64,000 nucleotides of DNA from Erysipelotrichaceae bacterium (lineage in GTDB: Bacteria > Bacillota_I > Bacilli_A > Erysipelotrichales > Erysipelotrichaceae), in the NCBI GenBank assembly GCA_017550145.1, contig JAFZQG010000004.1, forward strand, positions 434,001-498,000, given 5' to 3'. The position numbers and the translations under genes are program-made. The notes under the pieces are model-generated. The model saw only the letters and a program-made list of their open reading frames with translations, was not told where the DNA came from and did not search any database. Below are positions 55,576 through 64,000 of this stretch, piece after piece (positions within the stretch are counted from its first letter, which is position 1; every line of letters begins with the position of its first letter).

Positions 55576-55624
55576 CATAGATGCTAATAAAGTGCTAAAG
55601 ATTAGGTAAACAAAAAGACAGCGC

Positions 55625-58537
55625 TTAGGCTGTCTGATTGCGACTCTTAAGATCGAAGATAATATCAAGTTTATCCTTGCATTTCTCTAAAGCTTCTTTA
55701 TTACCGATGACACAGAAGTTGTTTTCGGTATTGATTTTATCAAAGTGTTTTAAAGAATTGCGGACATCGTCCTTGGAAGTATTCAGGATCGATGTCAGGA
55801 TCTCGGCTTTATCTTCATAGGTATATTCCATCAGATATTCGATATCGGAAACACCGATCGAAGTTTTGAACTGCAGGAGTGGATCGAATTCACCGGTCGT
55901 GCCGACGATATAGTTTTCCAGTTCCTGATCGCTGTTAAGGAATTCTTCAAGATAATGCGGTGTATCGGCATAGACCTTTAATGAATTATCCGGTGAAGGA
56001 TCGCGGTATGAATGGAAGGAAGCCAGCGTGTTAACTCCGCTGCGGAAACCGCAGCCGTAAGCTCCGCCTTTGACTCTGATCATATTCCAGAGATAGTCAT
56101 AGGTCAGGATATTATTTAAAACACACATGGTTCCGATCTCGTGCTTATCAAGATCAAGTAAAGCACAGTCAGCTGCATAAGAGATATTGGCCGAAACGAT
56201 GATACCTTCGTTCTTTCTGCCTAACGGTTTTACTTCAATCTTATTTCCGATCTTTCCATGAGGCGCATCATCAAAGACTGAACTTTCGATCAGATCTTTA
56301 TTGTTCGAAGATACCGACAGCATATACCTTTCTGATATGAACAGTCTCTCAGCGAGTTCTTTCAGTTTGCCGATGAATTCATCAGCCTTTTCATCGTAGT
56401 TCTCATCAAGATCCTTCAGATACTTGTAGGCTTCATAACCTCTGGAATATTCCGCGATGGTTGCGGAAGGAGAAGTATAGGAAGCTGCACGCTGTAAAGC
56501 CAGTGAGTGACCGGCATTGATATATGCCTGTTCCAGAGCGAAGAGGTTCTGCTTAAGCAGATCTCTGATGGCTTTCTTATCGGTGAAATCGGTTCTGTAT
56601 AGGATTTCCTTAATCAGTTTCAGAGCTTCTTCATCGTTTCTTTCAAGAGCTGACCAGCTGACCATAACATAATCATTGATCGTAGTATCTTTACATGATC
56701 TGATCGGTCTGAAGGCGGCAGAGAAGTCACCGAGGATCGAACGCATCTCTCTGCTTAAGGTAAGCAGATCATAGTTTTCTGTTCTCAGATTTCCTAGATA
56801 TGACAGCATCTGTGAAAGGGCGGCCATTTCGGATAATTCAAAATCTGAAGCTTTCAGAATAAGAGATATATAGCTGATGCCTTCTTTGCCCGGTTCATGA
56901 ACAAGAACAGTTTTATCTTTATATGATTCCTTGTTTAAAGGATATTGAGTAGGTGTCTTCTTCAGATCATCAAGATGCAGTCTTGGGAGTGTTGCTTTCT
57001 GTTCAGGTGTATCACCTTCACTCTGCCATTTCTGAAGTTTCTTATTCATTTCCACAAGTTTTTCTTTTTCTTCAGCTGACCAGGTGGAAGCGATAGCAGA
57101 TAGCTTTTCTCTTTCTTTCTGGGCTTTTTCTTCACCTAAAGTCTTCGAAGGTTTTAAGAAGATCGAGGCACAGTGTTTTGATTCCAGCAGATATTCTCTG
57201 ATCAGATCTTCATAGTAGGAACCTGAGAGTTTTTCTCTTAATGAAACAAACAGATCGTTGTAGCAGATACTTTCGGCAGGATTACCGCCGTAGAGCCATG
57301 AATCAAGAGTTCCGATCGCAAAGACCAGGCCTTTAGGCATACCCCAGAGGTCTCTTTCTTTGGCTTTGAATTCACGCTGGTTCAAGGCAGCTTCCAGTTC
57401 CTTGCGGTCAATACCGTTGTTTACGGCATTCTCCAGAACTTCTCTGATTGCTTTTGAAATCTCTTCTTCCTTTTCCAGATCGGTATTGGTTACATCGATC
57501 TCGACATAAGGCTGTAATAAACCATCCTGGACATCAAAGGAAACATCTTCACCTAAGCCCTTGGAAAGGATAGCTTTCTTTAATGGAGCTTCATTGGAAG
57601 AAGACAGTACGGATGAGATTAAAGAGAAAGCAATGGTTTTCTCATAATCATCGAAATTCCCGATAACATAGCCGTAAGCCAGCTGAGCTTTTCCCTCAGG
57701 ATCTTCTTCAGGAGAGATCTCATATTCCTTGATGACGTTTTCGGCAACACGGGCTTCCTGTTTCTCGATGACGATCTTATCGCCGTCGCTGTTATAGGAA
57801 GAAAGATATTCATCATCGATGATGGAAAGGATATTCTCGATATCGATATCACCATCTAGGAAGATATAGGAATTGCTCGGATTGTAGTATTTGCGATGAG
57901 CGGCACAGAACTGTTCATAAGACAGATCGGTGATGAAATCAGGATCACCGCCTGATTCATTACCGTAACAGGTATCAGGGAATAAGGCGTGCATCATCAG
58001 ACGGGATTTGATGCCGTCAGGTGAAGAGAAAGCACCTTTCATTTCGTTGAAGACGACACCTTTATAGATCGGTTCTTCATCGACATCATTGAGTTCATAG
58101 TGCCATCCTTCCTGATAGAAGATGTTCGGATTCTTCAATACATTAGGCTTGAAGACCGCATCCAGATAGACTCTCATCAGGTTGATGAAATCCTTGTTAT
58201 TCCGGGAACTGACCGGATAGACGGTCTTGTCGGGGAAGGTCATTGCATTTAAGAATGTCTGTAAGGAACCTTTAAGCAGATCGACGAAAGGTTCTCTGAC
58301 CGGATACTTCTCGGAGCCGTTCAAGACGGAGTGTTCGAGAATATGAAAGACACCCGTATCATCGACCGGAGTGGTCTTGAAGGCAATTGAGAAGGTCTTG
58401 TTTTCATCAGCTCTCTTAAGCCAGATGGCGCGGGCGCTGGTTTTGACATGGCTCATTTCATAGAGATCCGCATCGATCTCTTCAAGATGAGAAATGTTAT
58501 TGATTTTAAAACCATGAATTATACTGTTTATTTCCAT
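55625..58537 (-). CDS. M16C metallopeptidase (presequence protease / Cym1-like)
   Basis: 970 residues. The inverted zinc motif HILEH is at 65-69, with further ligand Glu downstream in the NEMKGAFSSPD region. The length and two-half organisation fit PreP/Cym1-type M16C peptidases, which degrade short unfolded peptides inside a closed chamber. The frame extends to 58594, but GGAGAGA before the ATG at 58537 marks the start, with a TGTTATAAT promoter (58562-58570) upstream. It lies directly after the divergent terminator. Confidence 0.93.
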   Translation of the reverse strand: MEINSIIHGFKINNISHLEEIDADLYEMSHVKTSARAIWLKRADENKTFSIAFKTTPVDDTGVFHILEHSVLNGSEKYPVREPFVDLLKGSLQTFLNAMTFPDKTVYPVSSRNNKDFINLMRVYLDAVFKPNVLKNPNIFYQEGWHYELNDVDEEPIYKGVVFNEMKGAFSSPDGIKSRLMMHALFPDTCYGNESGGDPDFITDLSYEQFCAAHRKYYNPSNSYIFLDGDIDIENILSIIDDEYLSSYNSDGDKIVIEKQEARVAENVIKEYEISPEEDPEGKAQLAYGYVIGNFDDYEKTIAFSLISSVLSSSNEAPLKKAILSKGLGEDVSFDVQDGLLQPYVEIDVTNTDLEKEEEISKAIREVLENAVNNGIDRKELEAALNQREFKAKERDLWGMPKGLVFAIGTLDSWLYGGNPAESICYNDLFVSLREKLSGSYYEDLIREYLLESKHCASIFLKPSKTLGEEKAQKEREKLSAIASTWSAEEKEKLVEMNKKLQKWQSEGDTPEQKATLPRLHLDDLKKTPTQYPLNKESYKDKTVLVHEPGKEGISYISLILKASDFELSEMAALSQMLSYLGNLRTENYDLLTLSREMRSILGDFSAAFRPIRSCKDTTINDYVMVSWSALERNDEEALKLIKEILYRTDFTDKKAIRDLLKQNLFALEQAYINAGHSLALQRAASYTSPSATIAEYSRGYEAYKYLKDLDENYDEKADEFIGKLKELAERLFISERYMLSVSSNNKDLIESSVFDDAPHGKIGNKIEVKPLGRKNEGIIVSANISYAADCALLDLDKHEIGTMCVLNNILTYDYLWNMIRVKGGAYGCGFRSGVNTLASFHSYRDPSPDNSLKVYADTPHYLEEFLNSDQELENYIVGTTGEFDPLLQFKTSIGVSDIEYLMEYTYEDKAEILTSILNTSKDDVRNSLKHFDKINTENNFCVIGNKEALEKCKDKLDIIFDLKSRNQTA

Positions 58538-58561
58538 ACTTTTATCTCTCCAAACAAACAA

Positions 58562-58570
58562 ATTATAACA
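58562..58570 (-). promoter_or_regulatory. Extended -10 promoter of the M16C peptidase
   Basis: On the minus strand TGT-TATAAT is followed by a leader of about 20 nt containing GGAGAGA. Confidence 0.55.
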
Positions 58571-58579
58571 TGTATAATA

Positions 58580-58604
58580 AAAGACCTGTCTCATGACAGG
58601 TCGT
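58580..58604 (-). terminator. Hairpin terminator of the histidine phosphatase gene
   Basis: GACCTGTC pairs with GACAGGTC around TCAT. On the minus strand it is followed by TTTTATT. Confidence 0.8.
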
Positions 58605-58606
58605 AT

Positions 58607-59284
58607 CTACTGTTTGAAGTGTTCTTCGCCTTCTTTGCGGTAAGAAATATTATTGTATTCCAGCAAAGAGAATTCGCCGTTCTCGATACCGATTACTGTT
58701 ATCGATGCGTTTTCCACGAGGCCTTTTCCGATCCTGCCCGGGAAGAGATGATGAACGGTATCTGAGATCGCAAAGGAGGAAGTGGAAATCAGAATATCTC
58801 CTTCAGGATATTTATCTTTCAGGAAATCGATACCTTCCTTTACTCTGGACCACGTTTTTTCCGGTCCTTCGAAAGCACCTGTTTCATCGCTTTCACAAAG
58901 TAACTGGCCGATCTCCATGTCTGTGTAGTGTCTGTATAAACCTTCATAGCCTCCATACACATCGTTTACTCTTTCAAAGAGCTGGTTAAGCATGTCGTAA
59001 TACGTACCTTCCTGATACTTGCCGTAGCACATCTCTCTGAAATGATAATCAGGTATTATATTTATCGGATTGAGGTTCTGAGACATGAAAGTTTCAGCGG
59101 TTGCGATCTGTCTGCCGGTATCTCCACAATAGGCAGCGTTAAAGACATGGTTGCGTAATCCGTAACCGGTGCATTTGGCCTGATAAACACCAAGCTCGGT
59201 TAATGGCGAATCATTCCAGCCCTGAACCCTTTCTTTCACATTGAGTTCTGTCTGACCGTGTCTGAGAAAATACAATTTCAACAT
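58607..59284 (-). CDS. Histidine-phosphatase (phosphoglycerate mutase) family protein
   Basis: 225 residues. FLRHGQTELN contains the catalytic RHG motif; a second His lies in STSSFAISDTVHHLF. The family includes phosphoglycerate mutases and phosphatases acting on diverse substrates. No signal peptide. The -10 box on this strand ends 6 nt before the ATG and there is no Shine-Dalgarno. It is divergent from the deacetylase gene. Confidence 0.88.
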   Translation of the reverse strand: MLKLYFLRHGQTELNVKERVQGWNDSPLTELGVYQAKCTGYGLRNHVFNAAYCGDTGRQIATAETFMSQNLNPINIIPDYHFREMCYGKYQEGTYYDMLNQLFERVNDVYGGYEGLYRHYTDMEIGQLLCESDETGAFEGPEKTWSRVKEGIDFLKDKYPEGDILISTSSFAISDTVHHLFPGRIGKGLVENASITVIGIENGEFSLLEYNNISYRKEGEEHFKQ

Positions 59285-59290
59285 ATTCTC

Positions 59291-59296
59291 ATTATA
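59291..59296 (-). promoter_or_regulatory. -10 box 6 nt before the ATG at 59284
   Basis: A TATAAT on the minus strand is separated from the start codon of the histidine phosphatase by exactly 6 nt. A leaderless transcript is predicted. Confidence 0.55.
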
Positions 59297-59324
59297 ACGG
59301 ATGTTAAAATAGTGTTAGTGAAAA

Positions 59325-60527
59325 ATGCTTCAAATGAACATGAAAACAAATAAAAGAATCATAAACAGAATATTCGTAGTTTTAAGTGCTGTCTTAATGG
59401 CTTTTTGTCTGTGCGCCTGTGTCAGATCAAACAATAAAGGGGCGAAAGAATACCGTAACGGCAAGTGTTACGCCTTTTATCCGGCACAGAGCGAGAAGGT
59501 ATATGAATATGCCAAGAGTCTATGTGAAACAGATGAAGAAAGGATCTATGACTATAAGCTTGAAGAAAAAGGCGATTTCTATGAGCTCTCATATCCTGAT
59601 GAAAAAGCCTTCTATCTGAATAAGGATTTTACGGATGTGACATTGAGCATCACAGGCGGAGCGGAAATGGTTTCGGATATGCTCAGATACAACATGAAGA
59701 AGGATTCTCTTGATGAAGCTTATACGACTGCTTTCTGGCTGGAGAGCGAACCTGAAGAACTGGATCTGTCCAAGATTGAAGCGAAACTGGAAGATAATCA
59801 GCTGAAACTGTATTTTAAAAAATATGATTATTCTTTCTCTGTACCTTTAAACTATCTGAAAGCTTTGACCGGTAAAGATGCGGGTGAAGAAGCATTAGAG
59901 AGCTATGAATATAAAAACTACATTGATCCGAACCGTCCGATGGTTGCGATCACCTATGATGATGGTCCGTACCGTCCGGTAGATACCGTGCTGTTTGAAC
60001 TGTTTGCGAAATACGGAGGCAGAGCTACCTTCTATGTGGTAGGAAGCAGGATGGATGAAGATGAACTGGATAGTATGGCTTATGGTTTAAAACTGGGAAT
60101 GGAACTTGGTTCCCATACGGAGTATCATGACGCGCTGTCTTCCCAAAGCAAGGAAGATGCGCTGTGGGCAGTCATGGAGCCGGTAAGGTTTGTTAAAGAA
60201 AAACTGAACTACGAAATGAAGACCTACCGTCCGCCGTATGAACTGCGTAACTCACAGATGGAAGCGGAGATTTCTTTACCGACGATTACCTGGAATGTGG
60301 ACTCCAAGGACTGGAGTAACCGTGATGAGGATATAACCTATCAGCGGATCATGGACCGCATTGATAACTATGATGTAGTGCTGATGCATTCCCTGTATAT
60401 GTCCTCGGCCAGGGCCAGTGAAAGACTTGTGCCGGAGCTTATTGATATGGGCTATCAGCTGGTGACAGTAACGGAACTGATGGAGCAGCTTGGCGTAGAA
60501 GATGCGAAATTCTTCTGTGGTAAATAA
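59325..60527 (+). CDS. Polysaccharide deacetylase (NodB) lipoprotein
   Basis: 400 residues. Signal peptide with lipobox LCAC (Cys32). Residues about 35-195 form an extra extracytoplasmic domain. The NodB domain follows, with metal-site TYDDGP and SHTEYH, and TWNVDSKDW later. It probably deacetylates peptidoglycan or another surface glycan. Three ATGs (59325, 59334, 59340) are possible starts; none has a clear Shine-Dalgarno. Confidence 0.88.
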   Translation: MLQMNMKTNKRIINRIFVVLSAVLMAFCLCACVRSNNKGAKEYRNGKCYAFYPAQSEKVYEYAKSLCETDEERIYDYKLEEKGDFYELSYPDEKAFYLNKDFTDVTLSITGGAEMVSDMLRYNMKKDSLDEAYTTAFWLESEPEELDLSKIEAKLEDNQLKLYFKKYDYSFSVPLNYLKALTGKDAGEEALESYEYKNYIDPNRPMVAITYDDGPYRPVDTVLFELFAKYGGRATFYVVGSRMDEDELDSMAYGLKLGMELGSHTEYHDALSSQSKEDALWAVMEPVRFVKEKLNYEMKTYRPPYELRNSQMEAEISLPTITWNVDSKDWSNRDEDITYQRIMDRIDNYDVVLMHSLYMSSARASERLVPELIDMGYQLVTVTELMEQLGVEDAKFFCGK

Positions 60528-60547
60528 ATAAACGAAAGGTGGTTTAT

Positions 60548-62197
60548 ATGAAAAAAATTCTTACGGTTTTACTGATGATTCTGCTTTGTTTTACACTTGC
60601 TTCCTGCAAGAAAAAAATAGAACAGAAAGATGACATCTATGTTTTCTTTACCAGTGATGTCCATTGCGGTGTAGATGAGAATCTGACCCTGGCTTCTGTT
60701 AAAGCGTTGGTTGATGAAGCCAAGGCTGAACATCCATATGTGGCGCTGGTAGACTGCGGTGACTTTATCCAGGGCGGAACGCTTGGCTCCTTATCCAAAG
60801 GCGAACTGGTCATCTCCATCATGAATGAAGTGGGTTATGATGTCGTAACGTATGGCAATCACGAGTTTGACTATGGTATGGATCAGTTGAAGAAACTGCA
60901 GAAAGAAATGAAATTCAAGACTGTAGCTTCCAATGTGAAATACAAGGGAAGCGAAGGGAATACTTTTGAAGATGTTCCGGAATATGTGATTATGGATTTT
61001 GACGGAATCAAAGTAGCTTTTCTGGGTCTATTGACTCCGAAGAGCACTACCAGTTCGGTTCCGGCTAATTTCATGGAAAACGGTGAGATCGTCTACGATT
61101 TCTATAAAGGAAATAACGGTGAAGACCTCTATGCAAGAATTCAGAGTCTGGTCGATGAGGCCAGAAAAAACGGAGCCCGATATGTGGTAGCTTTATCGCA
61201 TCTTGGTTCGACAGCTGACTGTGAGCCGTTTGATTCGATCTCTCTGATCTCGCATACCGAAGGTATCGATGCCGTTCTGGATGGCCATTCTCATTCTACG
61301 ATCATCGAAGATCGCTATCCGAACAAGAACGGTGAGGATGTTGTTCTGTCTTCTGTCGGTATGTCTGTGGAAGCACTGGGCGAACTGATCATCGGTAAAG
61401 ACAGCAGTATTTCAGCCGTACATATTACGAAATCCGATAAAAAGGATGAAGGTATTATAAATAAAGTAGATGAAGCCTACAAACAGCTGGATTCGATCCT
61501 TTCGATTGAGATCATCGATAGCGATCATGATCTGTCGATGACAGATGAAGAAGGAATCAGAATGTCCCGCAGCAGAGAAACAACGGTTGGTAACTTTGTA
61601 GCCGATGCTTATCGTTATGAAATGAATACGGATATCGGCGTAGGCAACGGCGGCGGCGTCAGAGCGACGATCCCGGCCGGCAAGATCACCTATAAAACTC
61701 TGCTTAATGTAACACCTTTCCAGAACGAACTCGCTTCTGTCAAGGCTACAGGCCAGCAGATCCTGGATTTCCTGGAATTCGGTGCACAGAATACTGAACG
61801 CATCTATAAGCTCGATGGCAATGCGGTCGGTGAATTCGGCGGTTTCGTAAGTGTATCGGGTCTGAAGTACACGATCGATACCTCAATTGAAACACCGGTA
61901 ATAAAAGATGAGAATAATACATTTGCGGGATTCTCCGGAGATCAGCGCAGAGTAAAGGATGTCTATGTATTAGAAAACGGCGAATATGTTCCGATCGATA
62001 TGAATAAGACATATACGATCAGCGGTACCGGATTTATGATCTTCGGCGGTGGCGACGGCAATACCGTTCTGACGGATTGTGAAAAGATCGTGGAAATCGG
62101 TCCGGTGGATATAACGGCGATGATCGATTATGCAAAGAGTATCGAAGATTTCTCCAATATGTACAGAGAAACCGAAGGAAGAATCACAATTGAATAA
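60548..62197 (+). CDS. 5'-nucleotidase/2',3'-cyclic phosphodiesterase family lipoprotein (UshA-like)
   Basis: 549 residues. Signal peptide with lipobox LASC (Cys20). The metallophosphatase domain has FTSDVHCG, DCGDFIQGG, GNHEFDYGMD and DGHSHS; the C-terminal 5'-nucleotidase domain has GNFVADAYR, GNGGGVRATI and SGTGFMIFGGGDG. It hydrolyses nucleotides outside the cell for salvage. AAAGGTGG precedes the chosen ATG at 60548. It is co-directional with the deacetylase. Confidence 0.93.
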   Translation: MKKILTVLLMILLCFTLASCKKKIEQKDDIYVFFTSDVHCGVDENLTLASVKALVDEAKAEHPYVALVDCGDFIQGGTLGSLSKGELVISIMNEVGYDVVTYGNHEFDYGMDQLKKLQKEMKFKTVASNVKYKGSEGNTFEDVPEYVIMDFDGIKVAFLGLLTPKSTTSSVPANFMENGEIVYDFYKGNNGEDLYARIQSLVDEARKNGARYVVALSHLGSTADCEPFDSISLISHTEGIDAVLDGHSHSTIIEDRYPNKNGEDVVLSSVGMSVEALGELIIGKDSSISAVHITKSDKKDEGIINKVDEAYKQLDSILSIEIIDSDHDLSMTDEEGIRMSRSRETTVGNFVADAYRYEMNTDIGVGNGGGVRATIPAGKITYKTLLNVTPFQNELASVKATGQQILDFLEFGAQNTERIYKLDGNAVGEFGGFVSVSGLKYTIDTSIETPVIKDENNTFAGFSGDQRRVKDVYVLENGEYVPIDMNKTYTISGTGFMIFGGGDGNTVLTDCEKIVEIGPVDITAMIDYAKSIEDFSNMYRETEGRITIE

Positions 62198-62202
62198 AAA
62201 AA

Positions 62203-62233
62203 GAGATCGAGGAATTATTCCTCGATCTTCTTT
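62203..62233. terminator. Bidirectional hairpin terminator
   Basis: GATCGAGGAAT pairs with ATTCCTCGATC with a one-base loop plus inner pairing, flanked by A and T runs. Confidence 0.85.
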
Positions 62234-62234
62234 T

Positions 62235-64000
62235 CTATTCGGTTCTTAAGGCGATAACCGGATCTTTTCTGGAAGCGGCTTTGGCCGGGATCAGACCGCC
62301 GATCAGTGTCAGCACCACACTTAGGAAGATCAGTTCGATGATACTGATGATCTTTAATGAAGCAGTTACCGGCATATTCAGGAAATTATGCAGAATATGA
62401 TTGGCCGGAATGATGACCAGATAGGAAATGATGATACCGATGATTCCTGCCAGTAAACCGACAATAAACGTTTCCGCATTGAAGACCTGGGAGATATTGC
62501 GCTTTGAGGCGCCGAGTGATCTCAAGATACCGATCTCTCTGGTTCTTTCCAGAACGGAGATATAGGTAATGATACCGATCATGATCGAAGAAACGATCAG
62601 TGAAATAGCTACAAAGGCGATCAGTACATAGGAAATGATATTGACGATCTTGGTTACCGAGCCCATCAATGTCGCGACGGTATCGGAATAGGATATTACT
62701 TTCTCATCCTGACCCTGGGCTTTGGCATCATCGTTATAACCGTCAATCAGTGCAATTATTCTGGTCTTGCTGTCGAAGTCTTTCGGATAGATAGCGATCC
62801 TTGACGGATTATCCAGAGTTGCATAGTTTAACAGTTTCAGGTTGGAAGCGTAACTGGTAGCACCGCTGGATGCCATTGACAGCATCAGATCTTCCAGTGA
62901 TTTGGAATCCATATTGACATTTATCGCATTGGAGAATGCGCCTGAATTGAAATAGAACACATTCTGCATGGATTTCATAATATCTTCCAAAGCCGAAGAT
63001 AATTTATCGGCAATCACGTTCGTGAAGCCGCTCATCATCTCGCTCATGAATTTGCTGATTTCGGAAGAATAGATACTCATGACCGATGAAATATTCTTTT
63101 CGAGCTGTCCCTGTATCTCATCGACGTTGACAGCTTTTCTTATACCTTCATTGAAGACTCTCTTGCCCTGTTCGGTCTGCAGGTAGGCATTGAAACTGTC
63201 GATCAGTTTGGATGGTTCAGGCAGATAATTTTCTTTGGCATAGGCTTCATAGTCTTCATAAAGATCCGTGGCAATAGCTGAGAGATCATCGTCATCCATT
63301 TCCAGATCGTCATATCGCTTTGACAGCATATTCACAAAGGCGTTGACTTTTTCTTTGACATAGTCACTCTGCATGTAGTCACGGAAAATGTTATCGATGT
63401 CAGTGATATCCGTAATGTTGTTTTCTCTGATATAGTCTCCTAAGCCGTCGAGGATATCCTGAAGCAGGCTTCTGATTTCGGCTGTGCTTGGTAAGAAGGA
63501 TGCCGACTTAGCCAGGAAATTACGGACATGGTTATTGATGATGTCTCTGGCACGTGCTTCGGACAGATACATCTGAATCGAATCGGCCAGTCTCGAATAG
63601 TTGGTAGCCGGATCGTTTTTAGCGTACTCAATATATCCGGATGTCACTTCTTCAAAAGTTTCCTGCAGATCAGGATATGATACTTTAACGTTGATGTCTT
63701 TTAACAGCAAGGTAAAATCGATGCCCTGCAATCCGGAAAGATCGATATTGCCGGTATTGATGTCCAGATCAACGTCGGAGAAATCCACACCTGCGAAGGA
63801 TTCGGAAGACAGATCCAGGGTCGAGAAATCAAAACCGAAGGCCGAAGTCAGTTCGTCTTCATTGATCGAGAAGATCTCTTCAAGATTGAACGGATCGTTT
63901 TCTTCACCGAATTCTTTGCCTGTAAAGATATTCAGTTCCGGATTGGCAAGCTGATATTTGACGATCTCGCTGTTCTGGGCTTTATTCATGTCATATTCGG
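62235..64000 (-). CDS. FtsX/MacB-type ABC transporter permease (5' end outside window)
   Basis: At least 584 residues; the frame continues upstream through in-frame codons to the end of the window, so the N-terminus is missing. A long extracytoplasmic helical region precedes three C-terminal membrane helices with the FtsX pattern SIMIGIITYISVLERTREIGILRSLGASKRNISQVFNAETFIVGLLAGIIG and the final AAKAASRKDPVIALRTE. This is the usual permease of peptide or lipoprotein-type ABC exporters; the ATPase must lie upstream. Confidence 0.85.
   Translation of the reverse strand, partial: EYDMNKAQNSEIVKYQLANPELNIFTGKEFGEENDPFNLEEIFSINEDELTSAFGFDFSTLDLSSESFAGVDFSDVDLDINTGNIDLSGLQGIDFTLLLKDINVKVSYPDLQETFEEVTSGYIEYAKNDPATNYSRLADSIQMYLSEARARDIINNHVRNFLAKSASFLPSTAEIRSLLQDILDGLGDYIRENNITDITDIDNIFRDYMQSDYVKEKVNAFVNMLSKRYDDLEMDDDDLSAIATDLYEDYEAYAKENYLPEPSKLIDSFNAYLQTEQGKRVFNEGIRKAVNVDEIQGQLEKNISSVMSIYSSEISKFMSEMMSGFTNVIADKLSSALEDIMKSMQNVFYFNSGAFSNAINVNMDSKSLEDLMLSMASSGATSYASNLKLLNYATLDNPSRIAIYPKDFDSKTRIIALIDGYNDDAKAQGQDEKVISYSDTVATLMGSVTKIVNIISYVLIAFVAISLIVSSIMIGIITYISVLERTREIGILRSLGASKRNISQVFNAETFIVGLLAGIIGIIISYLVIIPANHILHNFLNMPVTASLKIISIIELIFLSVVLTLIGGLIPAKAASRKDPVIALRTE

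Overview
The window reads as chromosome of a fermentative, anaerobic, low-to-moderate GC Bacillota, most likely an Erysipelotrichia-like lineage. This is inferred from Shine-Dalgarno-rich gene starts, the gene content (AdhE, FeoAAB, MscL, Xpt, DtxR-type iron regulator, M3 oligoendopeptidase, lipoproteins with short lipoboxes) and a Na+-type F-ATPase rotor. No rRNA, CRISPR array, prophage or intact insertion sequence was seen. Almost all of the window is coding, in short operons separated by compact hairpin terminators.

Layout. 1-6.5 kb: tail of a ferredoxin-type aldo/keto reductase, small membrane and hypothetical proteins, a HAD phosphatase, and a two-gene unit joining a GH43-like propeller protein to a membrane 5TM-SpoIIE phosphatase. 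6.6-9.4 kb: a polar amino-acid ABC importer and a VOC protein. 9.4-21.5 kb: radical SAM plus acylphosphatase, a DMT transporter plus lactonase, a lipid kinase, Xpt, MscL, zinc-ribbon membrane proteins, PepD, an acetamidase, and a YwaF-like protein. 21.6-22.8 kb: a small AT-richer island with a HigBA-like toxin-antitoxin locus whose toxin carries an in-frame amber codon, a tRNA relic, and tRNA-Ala/tRNA-Ile. 22.8-31.7 kb: AdhE on the minus strand and a plus-strand operon beginning with a GNAT-MiaA fusion, followed by TcdA, an M3 peptidase and a TGS-containing nucleoside kinase. 31.7-35.5 kb: a DtxR-type repressor divergent from feoA-feoA-feoB-Cys-rich peptide, with two palindromic operators on the promoter. 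35.5-39.4 kb: a split chromate transporter, hypothetical proteins, and an SPFH protein. 39.5-46.5 kb: a nine-gene ATP synthase operon led by a MarR regulator, in which the delta and alpha subunits are one polypeptide and the c subunit has a two-carboxylate ion site. 46.6-51.5 kb: a Fe3+/polyamine-type ABC importer whose ATPase has a large insertion. 51.5-64 kb: a heterodimeric ABC exporter, Hsp20 under a CIRCE-like element, an M16C peptidase, a histidine phosphatase, a polysaccharide deacetylase, a 5'-nucleotidase family lipoprotein and a partial FtsX-type permease.

The strongest candidates for something undescribed are (i) the delta-alpha fusion in F1, which conflicts with the usual 3 alpha : 1 delta stoichiometry and has no ordinary internal start for free alpha, in an operon headed by a MarR gene and with a two-carboxylate c subunit; (ii) the GNAT-MiaA fusion next to TcdA, joining an acetyltransferase to two tRNA A37 modification enzymes; (iii) a set of genes whose -10 box lies 6-8 nt before the start codon with no Shine-Dalgarno, predicting leaderless transcripts; and (iv) the amber-interrupted HigB-like toxin retaining its own ribosome binding site, operator and intact antitoxin. 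All functional statements come from reading the sequence and remembered family motifs; no database search was run.
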